54,277 bases of DNA from positions 1-54,277 of IMG/VR virus record IMGVR_UViG_3300028025_005704. One strand, given 5' to 3'. Source of the DNA: a virus. A program made the translations under genes and the position numbers. The notes below the pieces were generated by a model. The model made no database searches and was not told the origin of the DNA. It saw nothing but the letters and a program-made list of their open reading frames with translations. Positions 30,801-37,785 of the stretch are shown one piece after another; within the stretch, counting starts at the first letter, position 1; each line of letters opens with the position of its first letter.

Positions 30801-31075
30801 CTATCCCAGCCCTTGGTGCAGTAGCAGAAGGTCTTGTTGACGCGTTGAACTTCATCTCCAACGTTGGTGCTGACATGTCACCACAGGTTCGTGAAGACTC
30901 CGAGAAGGTAGTTGTCTCAGCCGTTGTTGCCGGACAGGTTGCACAGATGGCAATGAGCGCATCAGTTGTTATCAACGCAGGAACTCCAACTCCATCTGCA
31001 CCGAGCGCACCTTCAGGTGGATCTGCTCCAGCAGGTGGATCATCATCACCATCAGCACCACGAAAGAAGGACTAA
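27803..31075 (+). CDS. Large secreted beta-helix/FnIII surface protein
   Basis: A 1,090-residue protein. An N-terminal signal peptide (basic KSKSSK, then LFTAILLAFMPVF) ends near THA-TPP (about residue 31). Next come a helical coiled-coil region (to about 140), a beta domain (150-300), a second coil, then a parallel beta-helix region from about residue 400 (GTLRWAITQANA opening; repeated NSTFSNNSS-like rungs), one FnIII domain (about 735-830), a Pro/Glu/Thr linker and an Ala-rich C-terminal domain. It is probably exported and bound to the host surface, or a virion fibre with unusual export; a role in adhesion or superinfection control is inference. Confidence 0.8.
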   Translation: MSSMLKSKSSKLFTAILLAFMPVFSATTAHATPPTPAQQLATLQANLQAYTAQYNQYQLHYQTYAPALVSELDTASSALTAFTADVSVLANTVATLNQDTTDLATAQANLANQPTVISNTALSVDVARAAYDSAVAAYTPLHALYTPALSERNTAYADYQATAQGGTVTETFTNRVKNTSAQFLVNGTTPLSTSDNAGYSITNNEYSGTYMSGGSIKAYQPYGSLVIIPPNQTATTFFQFATGALNGDFNAVVTYTDGSTGTLTVPNGVFWPAVDEHTRTQAVTAPSGKYIQSITLPAHNDWYYMDNFVFTSQVFNATLYQTYLDKKAALDSILVNYTPAAATYNQAVANLSAAEATYNTARDASTTAALTALVTSEQASYDASLTAVQDSITDALASKEVIADALAAVVLPPDSLEVTSTSDEYVAGTLRWAITQANAVSGSIYDRIEFKTEGTITLTSDLPRIAGNLTIEGLTKETTKISGADQFRIFHINSGITLTASDLTLQDGKQTSGGMVFQDRGNFNSTDMRFTGQNGGSAVFIANAGIATYNQAEFTNNGVGIAADWGSTPSLPQGVTTWVGQPDSVFQNRTYIYNSTFSNNSSAINSYRFTWIENSTFTNNGYAANITGLNRTVIKNSIFQGNGVAYYNNVWMPPSFNMGTDNRLIQNNIFRNNGTAIYNDDGYNNGQKFPGWSTFTGNTFVSNSTIVRYYKWNGTTNQEFSINADVASATTPITDFVFTGNSVPVLQPPTNVTATPNQDGSVTLSWEPAVALGTTVERYAVSWTTEGANGWGVAATSTSITITPEQFESTGGFDKTYQFTVRADNDTVGVYSSNSVVVTAAVADPTPAPTPAPTFAPEPQPSTPVTPEPEPSEEPSPEPTTEPQPEETSEPETPTTEPVEPSPEPSPSESTPPVKPEEEEPITSVEDLPEEITPEVLMEVNLEEIVATDLTEAQAEALVEAALETFETAEAGSPEYEQALDALMVAAQQDDIVIDPALAAIPALGAVAEGLVDALNFISNVGADMSPQVREDSEKVVVSAVVAGQVAQMAMSASVVINAGTPTPSAPSAPSGGSAPAGGSSSPSAPRKKD

Positions 31076-31078
31076 ACA

Positions 31079-31486
31079 ATGTACGAATACAGAGTCAAAT
31101 CAGTATTAGCCGTTGTTGACGGGGACACAATCGATGTAGACATTGACCTCGGCTTCGACATCTCACTAACAAAGCGCGTACGTCTCGCGGGCATTGATAC
31201 CCCAGAGTCACGCACAAAAGATAAAGAAGAGAAAGTTCTTGGCCTAGAGGTTAAAGAAGTTCTTAAGAAGAAGTTGAAGGAAGCTACGACTATCGTCATC
31301 AAAACAGAGCTTCCAGACTCAACAGAGAAGTACGGTCGCATCCTTGGTTGGATCTACCTCGATGGCGCAGAGCTTTCAGTTAACGAAGCTCTCATCGCAA
31401 GTGGATACGCATGGGGATACATGGGAGAGACCAAGGTCAAAGACTTTGAAGCACTAAGAAAAATCCGCGCAAAGAACACTAAGTAG
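31079..31486 (+). CDS. Thermonuclease-like (SNase) nuclease
   Basis: A 135-residue protein. VVDGDTIDVDIDLGFDI, RVRLAGIDTPESR and KYGRILGWIYLD are the SNase-fold landmarks, including the Asp residues that bind Ca2+ and the Arg of RVRLAGIDTPE. It lacks a signal peptide. It should cut DNA or RNA. AAGGACTAAACA precedes the ATG, 3 nt after the stop of the large secreted protein, so the two are co-translated. Confidence 0.85.
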   Translation: MYEYRVKSVLAVVDGDTIDVDIDLGFDISLTKRVRLAGIDTPESRTKDKEEKVLGLEVKEVLKKKLKEATTIVIKTELPDSTEKYGRILGWIYLDGAELSVNEALIASGYAWGYMGETKVKDFEALRKIRAKNTK

Positions 31487-31498
31487 AAAGAACACATC

Positions 31499-31681
31499 AT
31501 GAAGAAGTTCCTAAAAGAATTACTAGCTGACATCATCGGCCAGGCTTGGACCTTGCTAGGTATGACCGTTGCATGGCTCGTACTTGAAGGCTCAGCCAAA
31601 GAGCTGACTGGAAACCTAATCTTTATCACCCTTGCAGTTTGGGTACTTACATTCCCGCTACGTCGCCCTAAAGACGACTAA
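31499..31681 (+). CDS. Small two-helix membrane protein
   Basis: A 60-residue protein with two membrane segments (about residues 15-31 and 38-54) and a basic end (LRRPKDD). Downstream of the nuclease and before a peptidase, it could be holin-like, but only size, position and two spans support that. The ribosome site is weak. Confidence 0.55.
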   Translation: MKKFLKELLADIIGQAWTLLGMTVAWLVLEGSAKELTGNLIFITLAVWVLTFPLRRPKDD

Positions 31682-31749
31682 GTAACTGATGCCCTTACAC
31701 GGTTGGTACAATAAATATGTACAACTTAATGCTCGTGTAAGGAGTAAAA

Positions 31750-32406
31750 ATGGCAAAAACCCAATACCCGATTGACGGGAAAAAGGGCAAGGCTTGGAAG
31801 ATTACAAGTCCTTTTGGATGGAGAATTCATCCAATCGAAAAAACAAAGAAGCATCATAACGGCGATGACATTTGGGGATCCAACCCAAAGCTTTACTGCG
31901 AGGCTTGGCATGACGGCACAGTCGTCTACGCTGGCACCTCAAAGCTAAAGAACGCCGACGGCTCCCTAGGCGGTGTCGGATACTACGTAGACCTAAGATG
32001 CAAGATTAATGGCGTCTGGTACACAACTCGCTATGGTCACATGGAAGAGGGGTCTCTAAAGGTGAAAACTGGTCAGAAGATCGAAGCTGGAACCATTCTC
32101 GGAATCATGGGAAACACTGGCGCTTCTGCTGGTCGACACCTTCACTTCGAGATTGTAGAAGGCAAGGTCCACCGCTGGGATCTAAACGGCAAGGGATTTG
32201 TTAGCCCAATTGCCTTTGTTGAAGCAGTCATGAGCTGGGAGAAGCTAAAAGACTCTGCCAAAGAGATCACCCCAGACGAGGGCGTAGTCAACGACACTCC
32301 TCCAAGCTTCGATGCAAGCGAACTAAAAGCAAAGAAAAAGCCAACCGGAAAGCTAGTAAACCCAGTTCCAGGCTTTGGCTCAGCAGGCAAAAAGAAAAAG
32401 GGCTAA
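31750..32406 (+). CDS. M23-family peptidase (LytM-like)
   Basis: A 218-residue protein. SPFGWRIHPI, HHNGDDIWG (first zinc His/Asp), YGHME and GRHLHFE (HxH) give the complete zinc site of LysM-associated M23 endopeptidases. No signal peptide; a Lys-rich tail (AGKKKKG) follows. It should cut peptidoglycan cross-bridges in lysis or entry. AAGGAG precedes the ATG. It is a paralog of 32767-33606. Confidence 0.88.
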   Translation: MAKTQYPIDGKKGKAWKITSPFGWRIHPIEKTKKHHNGDDIWGSNPKLYCEAWHDGTVVYAGTSKLKNADGSLGGVGYYVDLRCKINGVWYTTRYGHMEEGSLKVKTGQKIEAGTILGIMGNTGASAGRHLHFEIVEGKVHRWDLNGKGFVSPIAFVEAVMSWEKLKDSAKEITPDEGVVNDTPPSFDASELKAKKKPTGKLVNPVPGFGSAGKKKKG

Positions 32407-32439
32407 GCACAAGACAAAGTAAGATTACTCCCCCAGTGG

Positions 32440-32445
32440 TATAAT
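32440..32445 (+). promoter_or_regulatory. -10 box of the 32452 gene (leaderless)
   Basis: TATAAT 6 nt before the ATG; no good -35 box is seen. It is typical of the leaderless starts in this part of the window. Confidence 0.6.
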
Positions 32446-32451
32446 TTAAAG

Positions 32452-32715
32452 ATGTCTAGTATATTAGCAAAGTTGAAGCGTCTAGGGCTCTATCTCAAGT
32501 TCTATTGGGAACCAAACGAGAAAGCCCTAGGCGCTGAAGCATTTGCTGCTAGCAAGGTCTATACGGCCTCTATGAGGGAAAAGGGTCGACTTAAGGTGAA
32601 ACCGTACCCAACAAGTTATTCGCAGCTCATGGCCGACTCTCTGGCTTTTCAGAGTGCATACAAAGATAGTTACAGACATACCTACGCAAAACGCAAACTC
32701 GAATCATTGGGGTAG
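32452..32715 (+). CDS. Basic protein between two M23 peptidases
   Basis: An 87-residue basic protein (MSSILAKLKRLGLYLKFYWE at the start; later REKGRLKVKPYPTSYSQLMA). TATAAT lies 6 nt before the ATG, implying a leaderless mRNA. No family is recognised. Its place in the lysis-type cluster may matter. Confidence 0.6.
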   Translation: MSSILAKLKRLGLYLKFYWEPNEKALGAEAFAASKVYTASMREKGRLKVKPYPTSYSQLMADSLAFQSAYKDSYRHTYAKRKLESLG

Positions 32716-32766
32716 CCTAGCGGTAAAATTGTAGTATCCACCCATTTCTCTAACGGAAGATACACA

Positions 32767-33606
32767 ATGGCGAAAGCACAATTTCCAATCGACGGAAAGC
32801 TTGGCAAAGACTTTAAGGCAACTAGCCTCATGGGTATGCGCATTCACCCGGTCACCAAGCAAAAGAAACACCACAACGGAACCGATATCTGGTCTCCGCA
32901 CGAACCATGCATTATCGAAGCCCCTTACGATGGCAAAGTCTTAGAAGCTAAAAAGTCAACCGCTGCAGGCGGTGGCTTCGGCAACTACGTAATCTTGCTT
33001 CATAAGATCGACGGCAAGTTCTACACCACCCTGTACGCTCACATGAAGGATGACTCACTTAAGGTCAAGAAGGGCCAGAAGATTGAAGCTGGTCAGATGC
33101 TCGGCAAAATGGGCACTACTGGTATGTCTACTGGTAAGCACCTCCACTGGGAGCTACGTCTAGGTAAGGCACACACCTGGGACGCAAACGGCAAGAACTA
33201 CATCGAACCAATCGGTTTCTTCAAGGCTCTTATTGCCAAGGAGAAAGCCATTGCTTCAGCTGCCGTTGTTGCAACTGACGCTGATCCAGTAGCAGAAGCA
33301 CCAGAGCACAACGAAGCACAGGCTGCAAAGGTTGATGCAGAGTTGGTAGCTAAGAAGGCAGAAGCTAAGGCAGAAGCCCCTAAGGCTCCAGTAGTTGCAA
33401 CTATCAAGAACCCTGGGTACCCTGGCGCTTACGTCAAGAAGGGCGATAAGAGCCAAGCAGTACGCTTCGTACAACAGCAAGTAAAGGTTGAGATCACTGG
33501 CGAATTCGATGAGGCAACTCACGAAGCAGTAGAGGCTCTTCAGAAGAAACACGGTCTGCTAGTAGACGGAATCATTGGCCCTAAGACTTGGGCATTCCTA
33601 GATTAA
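32767..33606 (+). CDS. M23 peptidase with peptidoglycan-binding domain
   Basis: A 279-residue protein. The catalytic domain (MGMRIHPVTK, HHNGTDIW, YAHMK, GKHLHWE) is complete and paralogous to 31750-32406. An Ala/Lys/Glu-rich linker (about residues 160-210) leads to a PG_binding_1 domain (KSQAVRFVQQQVKVEITGEF ... HGLLVDGIIGPKTWAFL). The best candidate for a true endolysin or virion lysin here. GGAAGA lies before the ATG; a terminator follows. Confidence 0.9.
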   Translation: MAKAQFPIDGKLGKDFKATSLMGMRIHPVTKQKKHHNGTDIWSPHEPCIIEAPYDGKVLEAKKSTAAGGGFGNYVILLHKIDGKFYTTLYAHMKDDSLKVKKGQKIEAGQMLGKMGTTGMSTGKHLHWELRLGKAHTWDANGKNYIEPIGFFKALIAKEKAIASAAVVATDADPVAEAPEHNEAQAAKVDAELVAKKAEAKAEAPKAPVVATIKNPGYPGAYVKKGDKSQAVRFVQQQVKVEITGEFDEATHEAVEALQKKHGLLVDGIIGPKTWAFLD

Positions 33607-33629
33607 TCTCTAACTACGAAACAAGAAAA

Positions 33630-33667
33630 CCCCCCGGAAAACACGTAAACCGGGGGGAATTCTTTTA
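33630..33667 (+). terminator. Terminator of the plus-strand 27.8-33.6 kb block
   Basis: Perfect CCCCCCGG/CCGGGGGG stem, 12-nt loop, followed by AATTCTTTTA on the plus strand, 23 nt after the peptidase stop. Confidence 0.85.
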
Positions 33668-33748
33668 TCTCATCTATCACTGAAAGGAGTTCCGAATGTC
33701 AATTACGAAACAATTAAAGTCTATAGATATTTTTAGCTTTGTCAAGTC

Positions 33749-34045
33749 TTATTTGAAAGGATCTTCTTCTTCATCATCTAAGAATTCATCTCTATCATCT
33801 GGACCAAAGTCCTTGATGATTGCGTTGTTAATCGCGTCCACGATGTTCTGGAAAGATTCGTTGGTGCGGATAAGCGCGCGATCCCTAGCGTGCATCTCAA
33901 TCATCTCGGCCTTGTAGATTAGCTTGGCTAATACTCGCTGGTCTTTGTCAGACAGGTTCTTAAAGATCGGGTTGTTCAACAGCATAATGAAGATGTTAGA
34001 CATATGGCGTTGCTTTTGGATCTTCAATAGTTGACGCTCATTCAT
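33749..34045 (-). CDS. Helical protein, unknown
   Basis: A 98-residue helical protein (MNERQLLKIQKQRHMSNIFI at the start) with a very acidic tail (DDRDEFLDDEEEDPFK). AAAGG lies before the ATG. Antisense to its end is a plus-strand frame with a perfect ribosome site (33696), discussed as a finding. The function is unknown. Confidence 0.65.
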   Translation of the reverse strand: MNERQLLKIQKQRHMSNIFIMLLNNPIFKNLSDKDQRVLAKLIYKAEMIEMHARDRALIRTNESFQNIVDAINNAIIKDFGPDDRDEFLDDEEEDPFK

Positions 34046-34207
34046 AGGTAAAACCTTTCTGACACATATCCTATATCAAGACTACACATATACGACGCTC
34101 TTCTCTGAACCATAGCAGACTACTTTACCTAGTCAACTACCTTTTTTATCTTCACTGCTTCCGATTCTCAGAACCATAACAGCGTTTACTACTTTTTACA
34201 AATACAA

Positions 34208-34429
34208 TTAATCTTCAACTTCACGGCTTTGATACAAATCAAGATCTACAAGTTCCATAATCCCTGACCCAGGCTCTTCAATTACTACCATATGCGGGAT
34301 ATCAGAATTCTCTACATAAGTAACGGTACCGCTTACGCGAGGAGGGAGGCTAACAAAATAGGGTGCGTAGATAGTCAGGGTCCTACCAATCAAGTCTTGA
34401 TTGATATCTTCCCGTGCTAGCTCACCCAT
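34208..34429 (-). CDS. Small beta-rich protein
   Basis: A 73-residue protein (MGELAREDINQDLIGRTLTI at the start, then APYFVSLPPRVSGTVTYVEN), likely an SH3-like small barrel. It begins 1 nt after the stop of 34431-34613 and is co-translated with it. The function is unknown. Confidence 0.6.
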   Translation of the reverse strand: MGELAREDINQDLIGRTLTIYAPYFVSLPPRVSGTVTYVENSDIPHMVVIEEPGSGIMELVDLDLYQSREVED

Positions 34430-34430
34430 G

Positions 34431-34613
34431 TTAGGCGATGCGACGGTCTATTTTTACTAAAAGAGCCTCCAGCTGCTTTGCAGTGTTGGCGTCTGTAGTG
34501 TCTTCCAAGATGTCAGCAATTTCAGATAGGTTCTCTTTGAGGCCAGCCTTAAAGCCGTCCTCCCATTTCTGAACTTCTTTACTGCTCTCGAAGTATGGAG
34601 GTAGTGATGTCAT
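34431..34613 (-). CDS. Small helical protein, leaderless
   Basis: A 60-residue helical protein (MTSLPPYFESSKEVQKWEDG at the start). TAAAAT lies 6 nt before the ATG; no ribosome site is seen. It heads a two-gene unit with 34208. The function is unknown. Confidence 0.6.
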   Translation of the reverse strand: MTSLPPYFESSKEVQKWEDGFKAGLKENLSEIADILEDTTDANTAKQLEALLVKIDRRIA

Positions 34614-34642
34614 GCATCTATTTTACTTATACCCTAGAAGGT

Positions 34643-34828
34643 CTATTCGTAAGGGAAGATGTAGAGCACCCCGTCTTTATCAAGGAAGTAGTAGTCATCC
34701 CAGCTGCTGTAGTTAATAAGCCCTAGGGAGTGTAGATAGGCATAAGTCTCCCTACGCCCCGCATATACAACCTCGTCTTTGATTTCTCTAAATTTACGAG
34801 GGGGTGGCTTAGCAGGTCCTTCCCTCAC
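34643..34828 (-). CDS. Small protein, GTG start
   Basis: A 61-residue protein (MREGPAKPPPRKFREIKDEV at the start; ends DKDGVLYIFPYE). GTG at 34828 overlaps the TAG of 34828-34992 by one base, so translation is coupled. The function is unknown. Confidence 0.5.
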   Translation of the reverse strand: MREGPAKPPPRKFREIKDEVVYAGRRETYAYLHSLGLINYSSWDDYYFLDKDGVLYIFPYE

Positions 34829-34992
34829 TAAATCAAGTCCTCTTGCATCATCAAGCGGAGAAACTCGATGTCAACCAGAAGCTGCTCTGCCCTAGCTAGA
34901 TTCGCATCAATACGCTTGCTAAGTGCCTCTACCCTTGCGGAGATGCCTTCCCACTCAGAATCGATCCACTCACTACTTTCGTTGTCAGCCAT
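34828..34992 (-). CDS. Small coiled-coil protein
   Basis: A 54-residue, probably coiled-coil protein (EWEGISARVEALSKRIDANL, then ARAEQLLVDIEFLRLMMQE). ATG overlaps the TAA of the 34992 gene. The function is unknown. Confidence 0.55.
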   Translation of the reverse strand: MADNESSEWIDSEWEGISARVEALSKRIDANLARAEQLLVDIEFLRLMMQEDLI

Positions 34993-35420
34993 TAGATAAG
35001 CCCTCCTTCTTCAGCGCAGTAGACACATACCTGCCAGACAGTTTCATAATCACCAACATACACGATTTCACCAGACTGATCCTCGACCTCGCGATGTTGG
35101 TTACACACTCCACAAATAAACTTCTCAGTAAAGGTAAAGTCGACTCCACCACTGATAGGGACGTCCACTTCATAACGCGTGCCGTTATCACGGGCGATTC
35201 GTTCTGTTAGCTTACCGACGTCATGACCTTCGCTGTATCCAGCATGGTAGGCATCAACCTCGTGGAGACTAGCTTTACTTAGTTTGTAAATCTTTTCTTC
35301 AGCATCAATCCCGAAGATCTCCTCTACAGCAGTATCAATAGAAGTGATCCAGGCATAGTCTGTCAATAGGCCCCCACCCTCGACGGTCCAGTACTCATAG
35401 CGATATAGTTTTCTATCCAT
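34992..35420 (-). CDS. Protein with C-terminal zinc ribbon, leaderless
   Basis: A 142-residue protein (MDRKLYRYEYWTVEGGGLLT at the start) with CGVC and CVYC near the end, a one-zinc ribbon. TATTGT lies 6 nt before the ATG at 35420, so the mRNA is probably leaderless. It heads the chain 34992, 34828, 34643. The function is unknown. Confidence 0.65.
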   Translation of the reverse strand: MDRKLYRYEYWTVEGGGLLTDYAWITSIDTAVEEIFGIDAEEKIYKLSKASLHEVDAYHAGYSEGHDVGKLTERIARDNGTRYEVDVPISGGVDFTFTEKFICGVCNQHREVEDQSGEIVYVGDYETVWQVCVYCAEEGGLI

Positions 35421-35437
35421 GCTCAAACAATAGCAGA

Positions 35438-35467
35438 AACCGGACAGCCCCGAAAGACTGCCCGGTT
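35438..35467 (-). terminator. Terminator after the 35483-37063 unit
   Basis: AACCGG(G)CAG/CTG(T)CCGGTT stem on the minus strand, 15 nt after the stop, followed directly by the promoter of the next gene. Confidence 0.7.
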
Positions 35468-35482
35468 TATTTAGCTCAACTA

Positions 35483-35920
35483 CTATAAAGCTACCTTCAC
35501 GATATTAGGTAGAAGGTATCCATCGTCACGGTGGTTCATAGGCTTACGATACGCTATACAAGCTTCTTCATAGGTATCAAAAAGCCGAATGTAAACCATC
35601 ATATGGCCGAGGTTGTTGCGTCTACCATTTTGTTCTGACCCATAATAGTCACCAGAATACTTCTCCCTGATCACTGCCCAGTTCCCCGCGCCATCAATGT
35701 ACGGACGATCCAAGTGAGCGTTCTCCCCGTTGTGGCGATAACGCTTACCCACAGCGCAGTTGAAGAAGGTTTCTGCCGACCTATGCTTCGAGCTACACTT
35801 ACACTTGCTCCAAGTAACCACTGAGATCTTGTTTGCAATCTCTTTGGATTTCTGCTCATACTTCTGGCGAGACTCTTCACCAAGAGCCGCAAGCTCCGCC
35901 CATGAAATCTGATTAGACAT
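35483..35920 (-). CDS. Hypothetical protein with CxC/C motif
   Basis: A 145-residue protein. An N-terminal helix precedes CKCSSKHRSAETFFNC (about residues 40-55), a possible metal knuckle; then an aromatic beta region with RRNNLGHMMVYIRLFDTYEE. It overlaps the end of 35913 by 8 nt. No family is recognised. Confidence 0.6.
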   Translation of the reverse strand: MSNQISWAELAALGEESRQKYEQKSKEIANKISVVTWSKCKCSSKHRSAETFFNCAVGKRYRHNGENAHLDRPYIDGAGNWAVIREKYSGDYYGSEQNGRRNNLGHMMVYIRLFDTYEEACIAYRKPMNHRDDGYLLPNIVKVAL

Positions 35921-36416
35921 TGCTCTTATCTACTTTCTCTACACAAATACCGCAGATACTGCCCACGATCTGAACATTCCCTATCGGGAGGATAAAGTCA
36001 TAGAACTTGTGAACGTTATCTCGGAGACAGCGGTCACACACATGAGCATCCTTTTCTTCATCAAGCATTACCCGGTCCGAGGCACACTGCATGCACCAGA
36101 ACTTGTTTGGGTAGTTAAGCAGGCCCATCCAAGGCGCAGGACGCAGAGGATCCACGTGTGAACATGTTTCTGGTGGAGTGAAGTCATCACCAATCTTTAA
36201 AGATTCTAAGCTAGAGAACCAGGTCCACTTCTCAAGTAGATAGCCGTCAATGATTTTTCTCATGTCCACAGTCTTTTTGACTTCTCTACCCTTTTCGATA
36301 GCCATAGAGTCAATCAGAGCTTTTGACATAACTCTTGATTCATCTACAGCAGCTTCAAACTGATCCATAAAGTGGGTCACAAAAGTAGGGTTATTGAATT
36401 CAGTGTCCTCGCTCAT
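35913..36416 (-). CDS. Protein with multiple zinc knuckles
   Basis: A 167-residue protein. The N-terminal half is helical; the second half has CSH, CMQC, CDRC and CGIC, enough for two zinc sites. Its ATG overlaps the TAA of the Hsp20 gene, so it is made with it. The function is unknown. Confidence 0.65.
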   Translation of the reverse strand: MSEDTEFNNPTFVTHFMDQFEAAVDESRVMSKALIDSMAIEKGREVKKTVDMRKIIDGYLLEKWTWFSSLESLKIGDDFTPPETCSHVDPLRPAPWMGLLNYPNKFWCMQCASDRVMLDEEKDAHVCDRCLRDNVHKFYDFILPIGNVQIVGSICGICVEKVDKSNV

Positions 36417-37063
36417 TACTTTGCACCCCCGTCCACTACTGTAAATTCCTCGTAACTACCGTGGGTGTTTACATATTCCAAAGTAATAGTCAGAACCCCA
36501 CCCGAAAGAACAGCACTAACAAATCTCACGTTGTCAGTGACAAGAAACTGTCTGGAGAAATCACGCTTGGCAATACCAGCGTGCTCGTAGATTTGAGTAA
36601 CTTTGTTTCCCTCAATCACTGGCTTGAACTCGTCCAAGTTGCGAGCAGAGCCCTCAACATGCAAGGTGTTTTCGCCCAGCCAAATCTCTAGATCGTCAGC
36701 GGTAAATCCAGCCAACGCCATAACGATTTGGTATGTTGTTTTGCAGGGGCCGTCATTCTCATCATATTCATGCTTAGCAATGATGTCATGCGGAGGATAG
36801 TTGCTTGAGTTGTCAGAGTTTTCTTTGAACTCTTCTAGTGTATTAAGCATCCCTGAGTAGCCGATAGTCCACTTGGTTACACCAGGGAACAGCTTCTCAG
36901 CATTGAGCTTACGTTCTTCAAGGAACTCGTTAAAGGTGTCGCGCTTTTTCTGCTCGGCCTTTATATCAATTAGCTTTTGGAACTCCTCAGGGAGAAGGTC
37001 AGCCTTGCGAGCGATATTTTTCTCTACCTGATCCCAATCAATGTTTGGTTTATTTGTTGCCAT
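36416..37063 (-). CDS. Hsp20-family small heat-shock protein
   Basis: A 215-residue protein. The C-terminal half is an alpha-crystallin domain: ALAGFTADDLEIWLGENTLH, VEGSAR, then IAKRDFSRQFLVTDNVRF and GVLTITLEY (the conserved G-x-L). The long helical N-terminus (about 95 residues) differs from host Hsp20. Similar chaperones are known from large phages (T4-like cyanophages) and presumably protect phage proteins or assembly. AAGGAGTGA precedes the ATG. Confidence 0.82.
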   Translation of the reverse strand: MATNKPNIDWDQVEKNIARKADLLPEEFQKLIDIKAEQKKRDTFNEFLEERKLNAEKLFPGVTKWTIGYSGMLNTLEEFKENSDNSSNYPPHDIIAKHEYDENDGPCKTTYQIVMALAGFTADDLEIWLGENTLHVEGSARNLDEFKPVIEGNKVTQIYEHAGIAKRDFSRQFLVTDNVRFVSAVLSGGVLTITLEYVNTHGSYEEFTVVDGGAK

Positions 37064-37208
37064 ATTAATTCACTCCTTAGACGTGAAGTTATGGCTGCGC
37101 CCCAGTAATAATCCTGCCCGAAGCACAGCACTTGTTTTTAGATACCCAATCGGCGTATCTGCAAACAGCCTAGCATTCGTCTAGCAGAATGTCAACTTTA
37201 AGTTAAAA

Positions 37209-37739
37209 CTATCTTTCCCGTGGCGGCTGATCAGGCTCTACAACGTAGACCTGTTCCCCAATTGCATAGCGGTGTACATCTGTAGTAATGTAGTTAATTT
37301 TGTGCCCGTAGTCCTCAGTGGCAGGGAAGTAAAGCAAGCTTCCGGCAGGGGGCTTTACAGTGAAGTTCTGCTCAACAAAGTTAAGTTCTCCACCCTCATA
37401 GTTGTCGTTGATGATAACTGTCGCACTAAAAACGCAACGCTCGTCCTCGTATTTACGCGCGTAGTGAGGAGCAATATCGGTGACATCACCTGGCTCACGG
37501 CGTTGTATCTTGTTAAAGCTTCTGATTACATATTCGTTCTCATCAAAGATGTCATATAGACGGTCTTTTAGCTCAGCAGCAAATGGCAGATCATCTATGC
37601 CAAAAGCACTTCTCAGTCTCTTGTCCCACTCTTCATCAGTAATTGGCTCGCATAGGTTAATAATTGCGTCTCTTTCTTCCTGCGAAAGAAAGTTCTCTAC
37701 TAGAAAGATTCCAGGGTGTACTTCGATAGGGGCGTCCAT
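37209..37739 (-). CDS. 2OG-Fe(II) oxygenase-like protein with H-x-A (halogenase-type) metal site
   Basis: A 176-residue protein of the same fold as the other oxygenases here (VIINDNYEGGELNFVEQNF, KPPAGSLLYFPA). The first motif is H92-Y-A94 where all paralogs have H-x-D; H146 and R157 are kept. In the Fe/2OG family loss of this Asp to Ala or Gly opens a halide site (SyrB2, WelO5), so halogenation is possible; an inactive fold is the alternative. AGGAC lies about 7 nt before the ATG, which is part of a repeated ATGGACGCC gene start. Confidence 0.8.
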   Translation of the reverse strand: MDAPIEVHPGIFLVENFLSQEERDAIINLCEPITDEEWDKRLRSAFGIDDLPFAAELKDRLYDIFDENEYVIRSFNKIQRREPGDVTDIAPHYARKYEDERCVFSATVIINDNYEGGELNFVEQNFTVKPPAGSLLYFPATEDYGHKINYITTDVHRYAIGEQVYVVEPDQPPRER

Positions 37740-37744
37740 TATTT
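37732..37744. repeat. Gene-start repeat copy (AAATAATGGACGC)
   Basis: One of at least six near-identical 13-bp copies (37732, 38459, 39045, 39247, 39316, 39445) in 1.7 kb. On the minus strand four of them hold the ATG of a gene beginning Met-Asp-Ala. Confidence 0.6.
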
Positions 37745-37785
37745 AGTCCTAAGGTATGGGAGATGTTCTACCTCAATTTTACCGC

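Noticed and set aside
30292-30975. 227-codon minus-strand frame opposite the large secreted protein
   Set aside because: Ser/Gly/Val low complexity mirrors the Pro/Glu/Thr linker and Ala-rich end of the real plus-strand gene.
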